Below, in pieces: positions 37,062 to 45,303 of a DNA stretch of 64,000 nt. Made by a program: the position numbers and the translations under genes. How positions within the stretch are numbered: the stretch's first letter is position 1; each line of letters opens with the position of its first letter. The stretch lies in the NCBI RefSeq assembly GCF_002849895.1, contig NZ_CP018867.1, positions 62,001-126,000 of the forward strand. The letters are read 5' to 3'. This DNA is from Companilactobacillus alimentarius DSM 20249. Its GTDB lineage: Bacteria; Bacillota; Bacilli; Lactobacillales; Lactobacillaceae. A model generated the notes under the pieces. It did no database searches, was not told the origin of the DNA, and saw only the letters and a list, made by a program, of their open reading frames with translations.

Positions 37062-37307
37062 CTAAATATGCTTTGATAACAAGGAAAGATGTTTTTTATT
37101 TGCGGATAATTGCTTGGTTTTTTCCCGTTCAATTTGTAATTGCTTTTTGAGCTGACGATTCTTCCAAAATCCATGAATACAAATGGTTGTAGGAATCATT
37201 AGCCAAGCTAAAGTAGCCGGAATTAACCAAGGATTGTTTTCGATTATTTTGAAGCCTTCAGCGTCATACTTTTTCATTTCTTCACGCATTTCTTTAGATA
37301 ATAACAT
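37062..37307 (-). CDS. Small membrane protein with coiled-coil tail, unknown function
   Basis: About 81 residues. An amphipathic N-terminus (LLSKEMREEMKKYDAEG) precedes one membrane helix (NPWLIPATLAWLMIPTTICI) and a charged coiled-coil tail (KKQLQIEREKTKQLS). No family recognised. ATG 37307 follows GAGAGGATG; the longer start at 37325 is less likely. It precedes the GDPD gene on the same strand by about 75 bases. Confidence 0.6.
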   Translation of the reverse strand: MLLSKEMREEMKKYDAEGFKIIENNPWLIPATLAWLMIPTTICIHGFWKNRQLKKQLQIEREKTKQLSANKKHLSLLSKHI

Positions 37308-37383
37308 AACATCGCATCCTCTCATTATTTAACTCAACTAAATCATATAGCAAAAAGTAAGCGGTGTCATTGGATAAGGGCAA

Positions 37384-37704
37384 TTAATTACCAGAAGATA
37401 TTTTGATACCGATAATACTGATCAATAATAAGACTACAAAAATCCACGTTAAAGGAGATAATTTGTCTCCAAATAAAATCACTCCTATAATGACTGAGCC
37501 AACAGCTCCGATACCAGTCCAAATAGGATAGGCGAGACTCATTGGGAGTTTTTTAATTGCGATTGCTAAAAAGAGCATGCTTAAAGCTAAACCGACAATT
37601 GTATAGATGGTAAAACTGATTTTACTAAAGCCATGGCTTAGTTTCATTGTAGTGGACCAAACTACTTCAAATAGTCCAGCAATAATTAAATAGATCCAAC
37701 TCAT
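37384..37704 (-). CDS. SMR-family efflux protein, Gdx/SugE-like
   Basis: 106 residues with four membrane helices. IIAGLFEVVW (the membrane-embedded Glu in helix 1), LSHGFSKIS, and AYPIWTGIGAVGSV in helix 3 resemble Gdx (SugE) guanidinium exporters more than EmrE-type drug pumps. The real start is ATG 37704, 7 bases after GGAGG. The frame upstream of that lies in the U-tract of a terminator hairpin, so this gene can be expressed only if the hairpin is read through. It lies about 130 bases downstream of an MFS pump gene. Confidence 0.85.
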   Translation of the reverse strand: MSWIYLIIAGLFEVVWSTTMKLSHGFSKISFTIYTIVGLALSMLFLAIAIKKLPMSLAYPIWTGIGAVGSVIIGVILFGDKLSPLTWIFVVLLLISIIGIKISSGN

Positions 37705-37716
37705 AATATTTTCCTC

Positions 37717-37778
37717 CAAAAAAATAAGTACTCCTTAGCAATTCCTTCTTTGGCCTAATGGAATTGGTAAGAGTACTT
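37717..37778 (-). promoter_or_regulatory. Terminator/attenuator abutting the SMR gene ribosome site
   Basis: On the minus strand AAGTACTC-TTA-C-CAATTCC pairs with GGAATTG-C-TAA-G-GAGTACTT (37726-37778), about 18 pairs with one mismatch and one bulge and a 14-nt loop. A U7 tract (37718-37724) follows and runs straight into the GGAGG ribosome site of the SMR gene. This has every mark of an intrinsic terminator but lies between two same-strand genes. There is no room for a promoter after it. I did not recognise a known guanidine riboswitch class in the 60 nt before it. Confidence 0.7.
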
Positions 37779-37836
37779 TATTGATTAACACCCGGCGGTG
37801 TAGTTATTTTTAATAAAAATAGTTGCTGGTGACAAA

Positions 37837-39018
37837 TTATTCTGCAGGGACAAGTGGATGTTTGCGAACAATAAATGTTAAAAGATACGATGCTGCAAGA
37901 ATTACTGTAACGACTAAGTATGGGTAATGTGTATTCCAATCCATCAAAGCTCCTGACATCAATGGTCCAATGACGTTACCTACACTAGTTAGTGACATAT
38001 TCATCCCATTGATCAAGCCTTGGTTAGAGCGACTCGATTTAGTCAAAAGTGTCGTGATAGCAGGTCTTAGAAGATCAAATGATGAAAAGATGACTAGAGT
38101 GGCTACGATGACTTCAATGTGCGAGTGTGCCTGAGTGATCCAGAATACGCATATAGCACTAAGTAGGAAAGCAATACTGATCAATCGCATTTCACCAATC
38201 TTTTCAATGATCCAATTAAAAGCAGCTACTTGTAAAACCAAGGAAATTATACCATTCAAAGTTAAAACTAAAGCGATTGTTCCTAGTCCAAAATTGAAGA
38301 CTTGATTTACATAGATACTATAAATACTTTCGAAGCCTTGAAGTCCAAATGATGATACCAGAATCATACCGAATAACATGACCATTGGCAATGTTAAAAT
38401 TGAACGAATGGAACCTTTTTCTTGGGCTTTCTTTTCAGCTTGAGCTTCTTCAACGGCGAGAACTTCTTTATCTTCTTTAAGAAAAATCTGTGTGAAGATA
38501 GCACTAGTAATACTTAGAACACCGGCGACCCAGAAAGGCGTTTTATAAGTAATACCGGCAAGGATTCCACCCAATCCTGGTCCTAAAATCAGACCACCAC
38601 TAAAGGCGGCTGATAGCCAACCAATAACTTTAGCACGATCCTTTAAGGTAGTCAGATCAGACCCTAAGGCCATTGAGGTAGGAATTACCATAGCGGCTGA
38701 TAAACCACCAATGATACGAGAAAGGTTAAAGATTGGTAAGCTTGTAGCGACTGCGAAGATGAATTCAGAAATCATATAAGTAAATAAACCAAAGACGATA
38801 ACTGGTTTGCGACCAATCTTGTCGGACATCTTACCAACAATTGGTGAGGCAACGAATTGTGCAAAGGCAAAAAGAGATGTCATGACTCCCATTTGTGACG
38901 TAGTAAAATGATATTCATTCTTAATAAAAGGTGTGACAGGTATAACTAATCCAATTCCTAAACAAATTAAAAAATTACTAAAAACAAGAATATAAATAGA
39001 TCTTTTATTCTTCCCCAT
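37837..39018 (-). CDS. MFS drug efflux transporter (DHA1 type)
   Basis: 393 residues, 12 membrane spans. The loop 2-3 signature is GKMSDKIGRKPVIVFG, motif B-like SRIIGGLSAAMVIP, and motif C SGGLILGPGLGGILAG, as in TetA/NorA-like antiporters. Exports one or more unknown drugs. The ribosome site is AGGAGGG. The leader carries two hairpins, the second ending in a U7 tract, suggesting attenuation control. Confidence 0.9.
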   Translation of the reverse strand: MGKNKRSIYILVFSNFLICLGIGLVIPVTPFIKNEYHFTTSQMGVMTSLFAFAQFVASPIVGKMSDKIGRKPVIVFGLFTYMISEFIFAVATSLPIFNLSRIIGGLSAAMVIPTSMALGSDLTTLKDRAKVIGWLSAAFSGGLILGPGLGGILAGITYKTPFWVAGVLSITSAIFTQIFLKEDKEVLAVEEAQAEKKAQEKGSIRSILTLPMVMLFGMILVSSFGLQGFESIYSIYVNQVFNFGLGTIALVLTLNGIISLVLQVAAFNWIIEKIGEMRLISIAFLLSAICVFWITQAHSHIEVIVATLVIFSSFDLLRPAITTLLTKSSRSNQGLINGMNMSLTSVGNVIGPLMSGALMDWNTHYPYLVVTVILAASYLLTFIVRKHPLVPAE

Positions 39019-39047
39019 ATTTCCCTCCTTATAACTAAGTTTCAGTT

Positions 39048-39127
39048 CAAAAAAACTACCATCTGCCTAGGACGGTAGTTGAGAATAATAAAACCGATTT
39101 CTAAGCGAACTTAGACATCGGTTGTTG
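39048..39127 (-). promoter_or_regulatory. Tandem-hairpin leader (putative attenuator) of the MFS pump
   Basis: Read on the minus strand, hairpin 1 is AACCGAT-GT-CTAAG-TTCG-CTTAG-AA-ATCGGTT. About 15 bases later hairpin 2 is AACTACC...GGTAGTT followed by TTTTTT, then the ribosome site about 30 bases on. A mini-ORF ATG TCT AAG TTC GCT TAG (MSKFA) lies inside hairpin 1, with GAGG 13 bases before it. No same-strand gene upstream needs these terminators. A CTAAGTT in hairpin 1 is complementary to AACTTAG just before the ribosome site. Confidence 0.55.
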
Positions 39128-39314
39128 TGAACCTCAATTTATATTACTGACTAGCATACTATGGTTTTATGTTAATGTCTAATAAATTAAATGAATCATA
39201 TTTTTAATTTATTATGAAATAATAACTTTTGGCATATAAATAGGATGTAATTATGGACAATCAGTATATTTCTGACTATTATATAAACATGACTGTAAAT
39301 AAGGAGGTCATATT

Positions 39315-39953
39315 TTGGATTTTCGAAGTGGCTTAAACAGTGATAAGCCTCAGATAATAAATTTACTGGTGGACTCATTTAAAGAATACATTACTACTAA
39401 GAATATGTTTCAATCGAAATTTCGTTCGAGTGCAAAATTTGATAAATTGCTTCACAAATATTTTGCATTAGAAGTAAATGTATTTATGAAAAAAGGTTTG
39501 GTTTATGTTGGAGCTGACGGAAAGGGCAAACCACGTGCTGTGGCCTTAATTGAATTTTCTCAAGGTAATCAAATTAGTAGTTGGGATTATCTAACTTTGG
39601 ATGGATTGAAATTAATTCCAGAGATATTGAGAAGTGGATTCAATGGTTTCAATGCATTCGATATCTTTAAGTTTGAAGATCTATTTGATTTAGTAAAGGG
39701 TAAGAAGAAATGTGCAGTTGAATATTTGGCTGTCGATAAGAAGCTTCGTGGTCAAGGTATCGGTAGTAAGATGCTTAATAATCACATTAGCCCTTATGTT
39801 AAGAAGATTGGTTATCGAAACATTATTCTTGAAACAAATACTCAAAAAAATGTTAAATTTTATAAGAAAAACCATTTTTCCGTGCGCTCAGTTAAAAAGG
39901 TTAACTTGAGTCATGGTGATGTAAAAGATTGGGTCTTATCTAAGGCTATCTAA
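39315..39953 (+). CDS. GNAT-family N-acetyltransferase
   Basis: 212 residues. The C-terminal half has the acetyl-CoA-binding motif YLAVDKKLRGQGIGSKMLNNH and NIILETNTQKNVKFYKKNHFSV. The N-terminal half is more variable. Substrate unknown. It starts at TTG 39315, 7 bases after AAGGAGG. It is divergent from the MFS pump. Confidence 0.85.
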   Translation: MDFRSGLNSDKPQIINLLVDSFKEYITTKNMFQSKFRSSAKFDKLLHKYFALEVNVFMKKGLVYVGADGKGKPRAVALIEFSQGNQISSWDYLTLDGLKLIPEILRSGFNGFNAFDIFKFEDLFDLVKGKKKCAVEYLAVDKKLRGQGIGSKMLNNHISPYVKKIGYRNIILETNTQKNVKFYKKNHFSVRSVKKVNLSHGDVKDWVLSKAI

Positions 39954-39956
39954 AGT

Positions 39957-39992
39957 AAAAGAGACATTCACACGTTGTGAATGTCTCTTTTT
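39957..39992. terminator. Terminator after the GNAT gene
   Basis: GAGACATTCACA and TGTGAATGTCTC form a perfect 12-bp stem with a CGT centre, flanked by A and T runs on the two sides. Confidence 0.85.
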
Positions 39993-40073
39993 TACTAAAA
40001 ACAACTAATTCCTACGCCATAAGAATAACAAATTATTTTATACATAGTGTTTTTCTTAAGGAAACTTAAGATT

Positions 40074-42530
40074 TTAGATATCGGAATCAACCATAGTCCA
40101 AGTGATAGTTCCATTATAAGTACCAGGGGATGCTTCAGGAGAAAGATAAATTTGCCAATCTCCAACACCGACATAATTAGTCAAGTTTAAATCGTCTTGA
40201 TTTCCAGAAAAGTTAGTATTTCGAATAGGTGTACCAGTAGGCGAAATAGGTTCCCAAGTTCCGGAATCTGTATCAGAAGTGTTTCTTTGTCTAATGAATA
40301 AGAGATTTGATCCATTAGTTGGCAAGGTTTTATTATCACCATTAATCATTTGGGTATTGACGTTAGTATTGTCATAGGAAACGTTAATGTTAAAGTCACT
40401 GTTGTCAGGATGAGAAACACGTAAATCTCCCTTTGTACTGATATTATTCAATGTTTTAGCTTGACCGTACATATTGGTAGAACCGAAATTAATTGATGTC
40501 GGGACTGAGAGAAAGGAGTCGGTCTTTTGAATGTTTAAATTTGCTTGAGGAGAATCAATATCCTTGGATTCGTTGCCATCCGTTGTTCCAGAAAGGTTTG
40601 CTGTATTAGTGACTATTCCAGCTGCAGCAGAGGTTACTTTAGCTTGGAATTCGACTGTCAGACTTTGTCCCTTTCCAATGGAAGTCACTCGTGTGTTGAT
40701 AGTTGAACCGTTGTTATATGGTGTACTATCTCCTGGTCCTTTGATTTTAACGGTTCCAGTTTGTTGGAGTCCAGAGGCAAGCGTGTCAGTGAATTGGGAA
40801 CCGTCAAGCATAGTGTCTTTACTATTACTGTTTACTTTGAACTCAATAAAGTAGTCGACAGTGTCGCCACTTTTAGCGGTGGTAGAATCTTTAAAGCTAG
40901 TCTCATTGTTGGTTACGTTTTTAACTTTTTTAGTAAAGGTATAACTAAAATCAGCAGGGGATACCGGAATTTTAACAGAGGCATCATATGAGTCTACTTT
41001 ATTAGGAGAAATATTATAATCCGAACCTGAGAATGTGGCTGTATTAGTCAAATTGCCATCCGGGTCTAGATTATTTAAAGCAGAATTAGTTATTGTAGCT
41101 TCATAAGTAATTGTTTCATCTTGTTCATCAGTCAAAGCTTGTTCGGGTGTAACGGAAAGCTTTTGAGATGAAGAATCGTAACTATATTGACTGGAATCAA
41201 GAGCAGTGAATTTATCGCCATTGAATGACTGTTTGATTGAAGACGTATCTAGCTGGAGTCCAGAAGGAATCTTATCGCTTAGTGACTTGTAATTCCACTG
41301 AGCACCATAACCGTTATTAACCATTTTCAAAGTGAATTTAAGCTTATCGCCAACTTTATTAACGCTACCTGAACGTGATTCGTTGGTAAATGTTTTAGCA
41401 GCAGTGGGAATAGAGTAAGGTTTTGCGGTAACGCCCATAGTAGAACTGTAATGGGCTGTGTCACCTACAGCCAAGGTCGTTGGATTCCATTTTAAAGAAT
41501 AGGCTGTATCCATAGCTTTAGTAATTGTAGGTTCAAGTAATTCATCACCAGTACCAGAAACAGTTGCAGGAGTGAAACCTTTGGCCCAATTCATACCGGT
41601 ACCACCTGTAGTATTTTCTTCGCCTGCATAATTATCAAAGCCATCAGGGGTTTGATTACTGACGATTAATCGTAAATCATGACCATTATAGGATGTTTGG
41701 ATGCTTAGTCCGTCTCTATTTTCCATGCCACGAATAGGAACCATATCGTTACCACCATTACTATCACCCATTTTAGTATCTTCACCGAAAAGAATTGTAA
41801 ACTTTTGAGAGGTAGTGCCCTTATTCTTTAGGTAGAGTTCACGTTGAACAATGGCCGAATTAGACGGAGAAGCTCTCAGTAAGATTTCCGCTTCTAGATC
41901 ATAATTACCATTATTAGTACTGCCTTGCGTTCTGACGTAATTACCGACAATTTTGTAAGCCGGATTTCCATTCTCATCGGTCCCAGCAAAGTATTTTTTG
42001 TCAGTCATACCGGGATTACCATTATTATTACTATTAGTACCAGCTCCTAAGATAGAGAAATTCTTAGCCGTAATTTCTTTGGTACTATCTGACGGTGCTA
42101 AAAGAAAATCAGGAGAAGTCATAGATACCCCTGATTTATTAGTAGAATTATATTTATAGCCTGATTGAAAGACAGAACTAATATATGTTCCGCCATCATT
42201 CAAAAAAACATTCATTTTTGAGTAATTGATATTGTTACCAGAGGCAATCGAATTGTTAGTAATGGTATTGTCGCCCATCTCTGAAACTAATCCAGAAGTA
42301 TTTTGCGCCAATCCAAAGGCATAACCCAAGCTAATTTTTCCTCCAATAGGAAGCTGTGCAATTGAATTGGAAGTTCTACTTTGCCAGTTAGTTATTCCGT
42401 CATCAAAATCATTTCCCGAAATGGCATCTCCAGTAGCGGCCTGAGTATTCAAGACTGGAGTAAGAAAGAAGCATGCTATTAAAAAGAAGATTATTGATAA
42501 TAAGAACTTGGTAGATTTATAATCCCTCAT
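40074..42530 (-). CDS. Large secreted surface protein with DUF11-like repeats and WxL-like C-terminus
   Basis: About 818 residues. Signal peptide MRDYKSTKFLLSIIFF... cut near NTQAATG. Then a large beta domain rich in Asn, Ser and Thr, DUF11/isopeptide-type repeats (about residues 380-650, for example KVGDKLKFTLKMVNNG and KSGDTVDYFIEFKVN), and a C-terminal WxL-like domain (INFGSTNMYG ... GVGDWQIYL ... YNGTITWTM). The last Trp motif is WTM, not the usual WTL. WxL domains bind peptidoglycan non-covalently; no LPXTG sorting signal is seen. ATG 42530 follows GCGAGGG. Confidence 0.8.
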   Translation of the reverse strand: MRDYKSTKFLLSIIFFLIACFFLTPVLNTQAATGDAISGNDFDDGITNWQSRTSNSIAQLPIGGKISLGYAFGLAQNTSGLVSEMGDNTITNNSIASGNNINYSKMNVFLNDGGTYISSVFQSGYKYNSTNKSGVSMTSPDFLLAPSDSTKEITAKNFSILGAGTNSNNNGNPGMTDKKYFAGTDENGNPAYKIVGNYVRTQGSTNNGNYDLEAEILLRASPSNSAIVQRELYLKNKGTTSQKFTILFGEDTKMGDSNGGNDMVPIRGMENRDGLSIQTSYNGHDLRLIVSNQTPDGFDNYAGEENTTGGTGMNWAKGFTPATVSGTGDELLEPTITKAMDTAYSLKWNPTTLAVGDTAHYSSTMGVTAKPYSIPTAAKTFTNESRSGSVNKVGDKLKFTLKMVNNGYGAQWNYKSLSDKIPSGLQLDTSSIKQSFNGDKFTALDSSQYSYDSSSQKLSVTPEQALTDEQDETITYEATITNSALNNLDPDGNLTNTATFSGSDYNISPNKVDSYDASVKIPVSPADFSYTFTKKVKNVTNNETSFKDSTTAKSGDTVDYFIEFKVNSNSKDTMLDGSQFTDTLASGLQQTGTVKIKGPGDSTPYNNGSTINTRVTSIGKGQSLTVEFQAKVTSAAAGIVTNTANLSGTTDGNESKDIDSPQANLNIQKTDSFLSVPTSINFGSTNMYGQAKTLNNISTKGDLRVSHPDNSDFNINVSYDNTNVNTQMINGDNKTLPTNGSNLLFIRQRNTSDTDSGTWEPISPTGTPIRNTNFSGNQDDLNLTNYVGVGDWQIYLSPEASPGTYNGTITWTMVDSDI

Positions 42531-42696
42531 TATAATCCCTCGCAATTAATTCAATATTAATAATATTTTGTTTCTTTTATCAAAAAATCTATACATATAT
42601 ATTATAATATTAAACCAAATGTAAAAGTTATATTGTTTAGGAATAAAATAGATGAACAATAATGATTTTTAAGACAAAAAATTGTGATAAAAATAA

Positions 42697-43314
42697 TTAC
42701 TCGGCTTTTTTCAAGCCATTTTGAAGAGATTCAATTCCTTCACTAGCAATGAAGTAAACCAAAATCAAGGCAGCAATGGAGTCGACCCACCAGAGATTGA
42801 AGAGGGCGGTCAAAATAGCACCTAATAAAACTGTTCCTGCCATATAAGCACAAGTTATGTTGCACATACCATCTTCAATCAATGCATCTGATTTAATTAT
42901 CTTACCTAACGAGCGTTTCTTGAAGGTAAAGATAGGCATCAAAATGACTGAGGCTATGGCAATAAGGATTCCCGAAAGACTGGATTCAGCACTTTGATGT
43001 GTCGCTAAGTTGAAAACAGAAACAGCAATGACATAGACAGATAAGAGCAGTAAAATTATGCCAACAATAAAGGATGATTTCTTTTCCGCTTGAGCAATTT
43101 CTTTTTCTGGGGCATGATTGAATTCTTTTTTTAAACGCCAGATCAAGGTGCTTCCGGAAATGATTTCTAGAAAGCTATCTAAGCCAAAAGCTATTAATAG
43201 GATAGAACCAGCTTTGATTCCTGAAGTGAAGCCAACGACAAATTCAAAAGCCATCCAAATAGTTGATAGGTACTCAATTTGTAAACTACGTTTGATATTA
43301 CTAGTATTATTCAC
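42697..43314 (-). CDS. Cation transporter, CDF-like, short form
   Basis: 205 residues with about six membrane helices and no C-terminal cytoplasmic metallochaperone-like domain (full CDF proteins are around 300 residues). [15 protein letters not shown] in helix 2 and [11 protein letters not shown] in the last helix pair match the metal-binding positions of CDF exporters. Likely exports a divalent metal. It overlaps the ArsR-type regulator gene by 8 bases, so the two form one operon with a metal-response theme. Confidence 0.82.
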   Translation of the reverse strand: MNNTSNIKRSLQIEYLSTIWMAFEFVVGFTSGIKAGSILLIAFGLDSFLEIISGSTLIWRLKKEFNHAPEKEIAQAEKKSSFIVGIILLLLSVYVIAVSVFNLATHQSAESSLSGILIAIASVILMPIFTFKKRSLGKIIKSDALIEDGMCNITCAYMAGTVLLGAILTALFNLWWVDSIAALILVYFIASEGIESLQNGLKKAE

Positions 43315-43630
43315 CGTGTTTCTTACCTCTCATAACGTGATCAGCATGTTCTAGTGTTTCATTAATAACATCTAGAATATGAGGATCATCTAGTTGATAG
43401 TAATTTGCTTTACCAATTCTTTTAGCGCTAACTAGTTGATAATTTTTTAACAAAGCCAATTGGTGGGAAACTACTGATTGTTCGATTCCTAATAGATCGA
43501 CTAGTTCACTAACATTCATTTCTTTTTGTTCCAAAATATTCAACATTTGGATACGGATGGGATTACTGAGTAATTTCAAAATTTTTTGTGATTCATCGAG
43601 AAGATGTTGATCAATCATTTTTATTTCCAT
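43307..43630 (-). CDS. ArsR/SmtB-family metal-responsive repressor
   Basis: 107 residues with a winged helix-turn-helix: [56 protein letters not shown]. The C-terminal helix has H and D residues ([26 protein letters not shown]) of the alpha-5 type used for Zn/Co sensing in CzrA/SmtB. It probably represses its own operon through the palindrome at 43644-43663. Confidence 0.9.
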   Translation of the reverse strand: MEIKMIDQHLLDESQKILKLLSNPIRIQMLNILEQKEMNVSELVDLLGIEQSVVSHQLALLKNYQLVSAKRIGKANYYQLDDPHILDVINETLEHADHVMRGKKHGE

Positions 43631-43643
43631 TGTTTTCTCCTTT

Positions 43644-43663
43644 ATATGTTGTTTATAACATAT
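43644..43663. promoter_or_regulatory. Probable ArsR-type operator
   Basis: Imperfect palindrome ATATGTT-N6-AACATAT immediately upstream of the arsR-type gene ribosome site, like SmtB/CzrA 12-2-12 sites. On the minus strand a TTGACA lies just upstream of it. A partial second copy (TAACATATA) lies at 43672-43680. Confidence 0.6.
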
Positions 43664-43689
43664 GTCAAAGATAACATATAAAGACTTAA

Positions 43690-43737
43690 TAAAAAATACT
43701 TCTGAAAAATTATTTGAATTTTTCTTAAAAGTATTTT
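43690..43737 (-). terminator. Terminator of the cysteine-rich mini-gene
   Basis: On the minus strand AAATACTT...AAGTATTT arms (43694-43736), with an inner AAAAATT/AATTTTT stem, end in a T run. The stem begins at the stop codon of the 51-residue protein. This is good support that the small frame is a transcribed gene. Confidence 0.7.
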
Positions 43738-43891
43738 AGATAGCGGTTGGTATCTTTGGTCCGCAGTGACCATTGCAAGCACATTTTTGATCGTCAATCA
43801 TTGGACAATGACAGATTCCATCTTCACCAGAACAATGGCAAGTTGAAAAACAAGTCATGTTTTGATGACAATAAGGATTGTTGTCAGTCAA
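43736..43891 (-). CDS. Cysteine-rich 51-residue protein, metallothionein-like
   Basis: A frame TTG 43891 to TAA 43736, too short for most gene callers. It has nine Cys (residues 8, 14, 18, 20, 27, 29, 37, 39, 43) and four His beside or among them, with C-H-C, C-H-C and C-A-C pairs, the pattern of metallothioneins that chelate Zn, Cd or Cu in thiolate clusters. There is no signal peptide. A strong ribosome site (AAGGGGGGA) lies 5 bases before the TTG, a promoter upstream and a terminator just after the stop. Its neighbours are an ArsR regulator and a CDF metal exporter. The match to a named metallothionein family is inference. Confidence 0.75.
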   Translation of the reverse strand: MTDNNPYCHQNMTCFSTCHCSGEDGICHCPMIDDQKCACNGHCGPKIPTAI

Positions 43892-43924
43892 ATAAATCCC
43901 CCCTTAAATTAATTTCTCTTTATA

Positions 43925-43973
43925 ATTTTACCTCAGGAAAGTTCGTTGACAATGATTTATTGAATGCTAAGAT
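43925..43973. promoter_or_regulatory. Divergent promoters with overlapping -35 boxes
   Basis: Plus strand: TTGACA (43946-43951), 16 bp, TAAGAT (43968-43973), driving the MFS gene at 44004. Minus strand: TTGTCA (43952-43947), 16 bp, TAAAAT (43930-43925), driving the cysteine-rich gene. The two -35 boxes share six bases, so one polymerase or regulator would exclude the other. Confidence 0.55.
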
Positions 43974-44003
43974 TTTTACAAAGACTTTATCAAGGGGAAC
44001 AAA

Positions 44004-45161
44004 ATGAGAAAAGTGTCGGCAAAATCATTAATTTTTGGTGCTTTTTTAGAATCAGTTGGAGCTAGTTTTATTTGGCCCATCAATACAATATTTATCCACA
44101 ATTATTTACACAAATCATTGGCTATTGCGGGAATAGTCCTATTTTTTAACTCAATTTTAACTTTTTGTGGCAATTATTTAGGCGGTAAATTGTTTGATCG
44201 CCTAGGAGGGCACAAGACGATTGTTCTAAGTACCGCTATAGCTTTGGCAGCGTTGATAGGATTGATTTTTAATCATAATTGGCCAGCCTATCCAATCCTT
44301 TTGCCTATTTTGGGATTCGGAGTAGGGAGTGCCTTTACAGTTATTAATTCGTTTGCGGCTCAAATTGATGATGTGGATCGTTACAAGCTCTTTAACGGGA
44401 TTTATATGGGGACAAATTTGGGAAATGCCATCGGTACGGCTCTTGGTGGCTATATTGCGGGAATTCAGATGACCTTAGTTTTTATTGCTAATTTTATTTT
44501 TTTGACGCTTTTCTTCCTATTAGTAATATTTGGATATCATGATCGAGTGATTTCTAGCAAAAATGTTTCGCAAAGAAAATTTGTTAAAAGTGGTATTCAT
44601 CCAGGTGTTGGTTTAATGGCTCTATTCTTAGGTGTGTCGTGGTTAGCTTATTCGCAATGGAGCAGCAATATTTCTACGCATTTGACGGATCTGGGTATTC
44701 CGGTCAGTAAATACAGTCTTCTTTGGACAATTAATGCAATTGTAATTGTTCTGGTTCTACCGATAATTAATCGTCTAGTTGAAAGTAGGGTCTGGTTTAA
44801 GAGAATTCAGATTCCTTTAGGTGTAATTTTATTTATTATGTCGTTTGTGGCGATTATCAATGCTAGAGTTTATTGGTTCTTTGTTGTTGGCATGGTTGTA
44901 TTGACTATAGGAGAAACTTTGGTTTATCCAGGTATTCCTGCATTGGTGAGTGAATCCACTCCTAAATCGGAAGCTGGTCGCTATCAAAGCCTTTTGAGCA
45001 TGTCATCCACATTTGCTAGAGCGATTGGACCATTAGTCGGTGGCGTGATTGTGGAACAAGGGTCATATGACACGTTATATTTGTCGGCTATTGGGGTTTT
45101 AATTGTTTCTTTAATTATTTTGCGTTTAGGATATCGTGAATTGATACATAGATATGACTAA
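44004..45161 (+). CDS. MFS transporter
   Basis: 385 residues with 12 predicted spans. Loop 2-3 is GGKLFDRLGGHKTIV. FNGIYMGTNLGNAIGTALGGYI is the motif C-like region. It belongs to the MdtG/YfmO-like efflux group by general appearance. Substrate unknown. Its ribosome site is AAGGGGA. It diverges from the cysteine-rich mini-gene. Confidence 0.85.
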   Translation: MRKVSAKSLIFGAFLESVGASFIWPINTIFIHNYLHKSLAIAGIVLFFNSILTFCGNYLGGKLFDRLGGHKTIVLSTAIALAALIGLIFNHNWPAYPILLPILGFGVGSAFTVINSFAAQIDDVDRYKLFNGIYMGTNLGNAIGTALGGYIAGIQMTLVFIANFIFLTLFFLLVIFGYHDRVISSKNVSQRKFVKSGIHPGVGLMALFLGVSWLAYSQWSSNISTHLTDLGIPVSKYSLLWTINAIVIVLVLPIINRLVESRVWFKRIQIPLGVILFIMSFVAIINARVYWFFVVGMVVLTIGETLVYPGIPALVSESTPKSEAGRYQSLLSMSSTFARAIGPLVGGVIVEQGSYDTLYLSAIGVLIVSLIILRLGYRELIHRYD

Positions 45162-45303
45162 CTTAGATATTATTAATAAATAAAGTTATTTTATAATAAG
45201 GTAATAATAAATGTTATAGTCAATAATCGTTAATAATATTTGATAATTTTGATGATAGGTAGTATATATATAGATATAGTTAAGCGATGTGGAGGCAGTC
45301 GCG

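Noticed and set aside
37779..37836. Guanidine-I (ykkC) riboswitch before the Gdx-like gene
   Set aside because: An ACACCGCCGGGTGT hairpin is loosely reminiscent, but the 5' domain is absent and only about 60 nt exist between the MFS stop and the terminator.
43747..44007. 86-residue ORF on the plus strand
   Set aside because: It is antisense to the cysteine-rich mini-gene, whose frame has ribosome site, promoter and terminator; the plus frame has no recognisable product.
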